Assembly (NCBI RefSeq): GCF_900215575.1
Contig: NZ_OBEJ01000003.1
Coordinates: 62,001-126,000 of the forward strand
Length of the DNA: 64,000 bases
DNA from: Natronoarchaeum philippinense
GTDB lineage: Archaea > Halobacteriota > Halobacteria > Halobacteriales > Natronoarchaeaceae
Direction: 5' to 3'
Position numbers and translations under genes: made by a program. Below the pieces are notes generated by a model. That model searched no databases. It was given only the letters and a program-made list of their open reading frames with translations, and was not told the DNA's origin. This document shows positions 63,968 to 64,000 of this stretch, in pieces; position 1 is the stretch's first letter, and each line of letters begins with the position of its first letter.

Positions 63968-64000
63968 TGCTGAATCGGCTGGTCAGGTCGCGTTTCGTGC

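Overview
The window is chromosomal DNA of a halophilic archaeon (class Halobacteria). The evidence is high GC with strongly acidic, Asp/Glu-rich proteins, many leaderless genes with a TATA-like box about 26 to 30 bases before the start codon, and archaeal information-processing genes (Hel308, Hef, PolD large subunit with a mini-intein, KEOPS Cgi121, archaeal-type glycyl-tRNA synthetase). It also has haloarchaeal specialities: an NAD-dependent DNA ligase, a PGF-CTERM surface protein, a 304-residue LDH-like malate dehydrogenase and several Halobacteria-only small proteins. I see no rRNA, tRNA or CRISPR array.

Layout. 1-10.5 kb: Old-Yellow-Enzyme-type oxidoreductase (cut by the window edge), lipoprotein, Cgi121/Hel308, ferredoxin, malate dehydrogenase, zinc-ribbon protein, MsrA and a canonical P450. 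10.5-22.4 kb: Hef, MscS channel, cation/proton antiporter with its RCK_C subunit, acyl-CoA ligase, dolichol-kinase-like protein, GlyRS and a CBS-domain protein. 22.7-31.8 kb: an apparent terpenoid locus. 32-36 kb: LigA and an ABC-2 exporter pair. 36.5-39.9 kb: cytoplasmic GH13 amylase and a Tat-exported, cell-surface glucodextranase-C-like protein. 40.1-42.2 kb: arsenic operon arsR-arsC-acr3 with a candidate operator. 43.0-45.0 kb: an IS200/IS605-type element whose tnpA carries a nonsense codon while tnpB (RNA-guided nuclease family) is intact. 45.3-50.6 kb: DUF59/amidohydrolase pair, NifU-like protein, ketopantoate reductase, tandem rubredoxin-like proteins and hypotheticals. 50.6-64 kb: PolD large subunit with intein, PPC-domain protein, MpaB-like protein, UbiA prenyltransferase, ADC-like/SDR pair, class V aminotransferase, acetamidase and an MFS transporter.

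The most interesting system is the 22.7-31.8 kb locus. It holds a polyprenyl diphosphate synthase, two membrane proteins (one an 874-residue RND/MMPL exporter), a P450 that lacks the I-helix acid-alcohol pair, a full-length squalene-hopene-cyclase-like class II cyclase with an intact DxDD acid motif and a Tat signal, and a divergent UbiA-family protein. Together they read as a pathway that builds, cyclises, tailors and exports a polycyclic isoprenoid. Placing the cyclisation outside the cytoplasm is unexpected. This is inference from gene content; the product is unknown.
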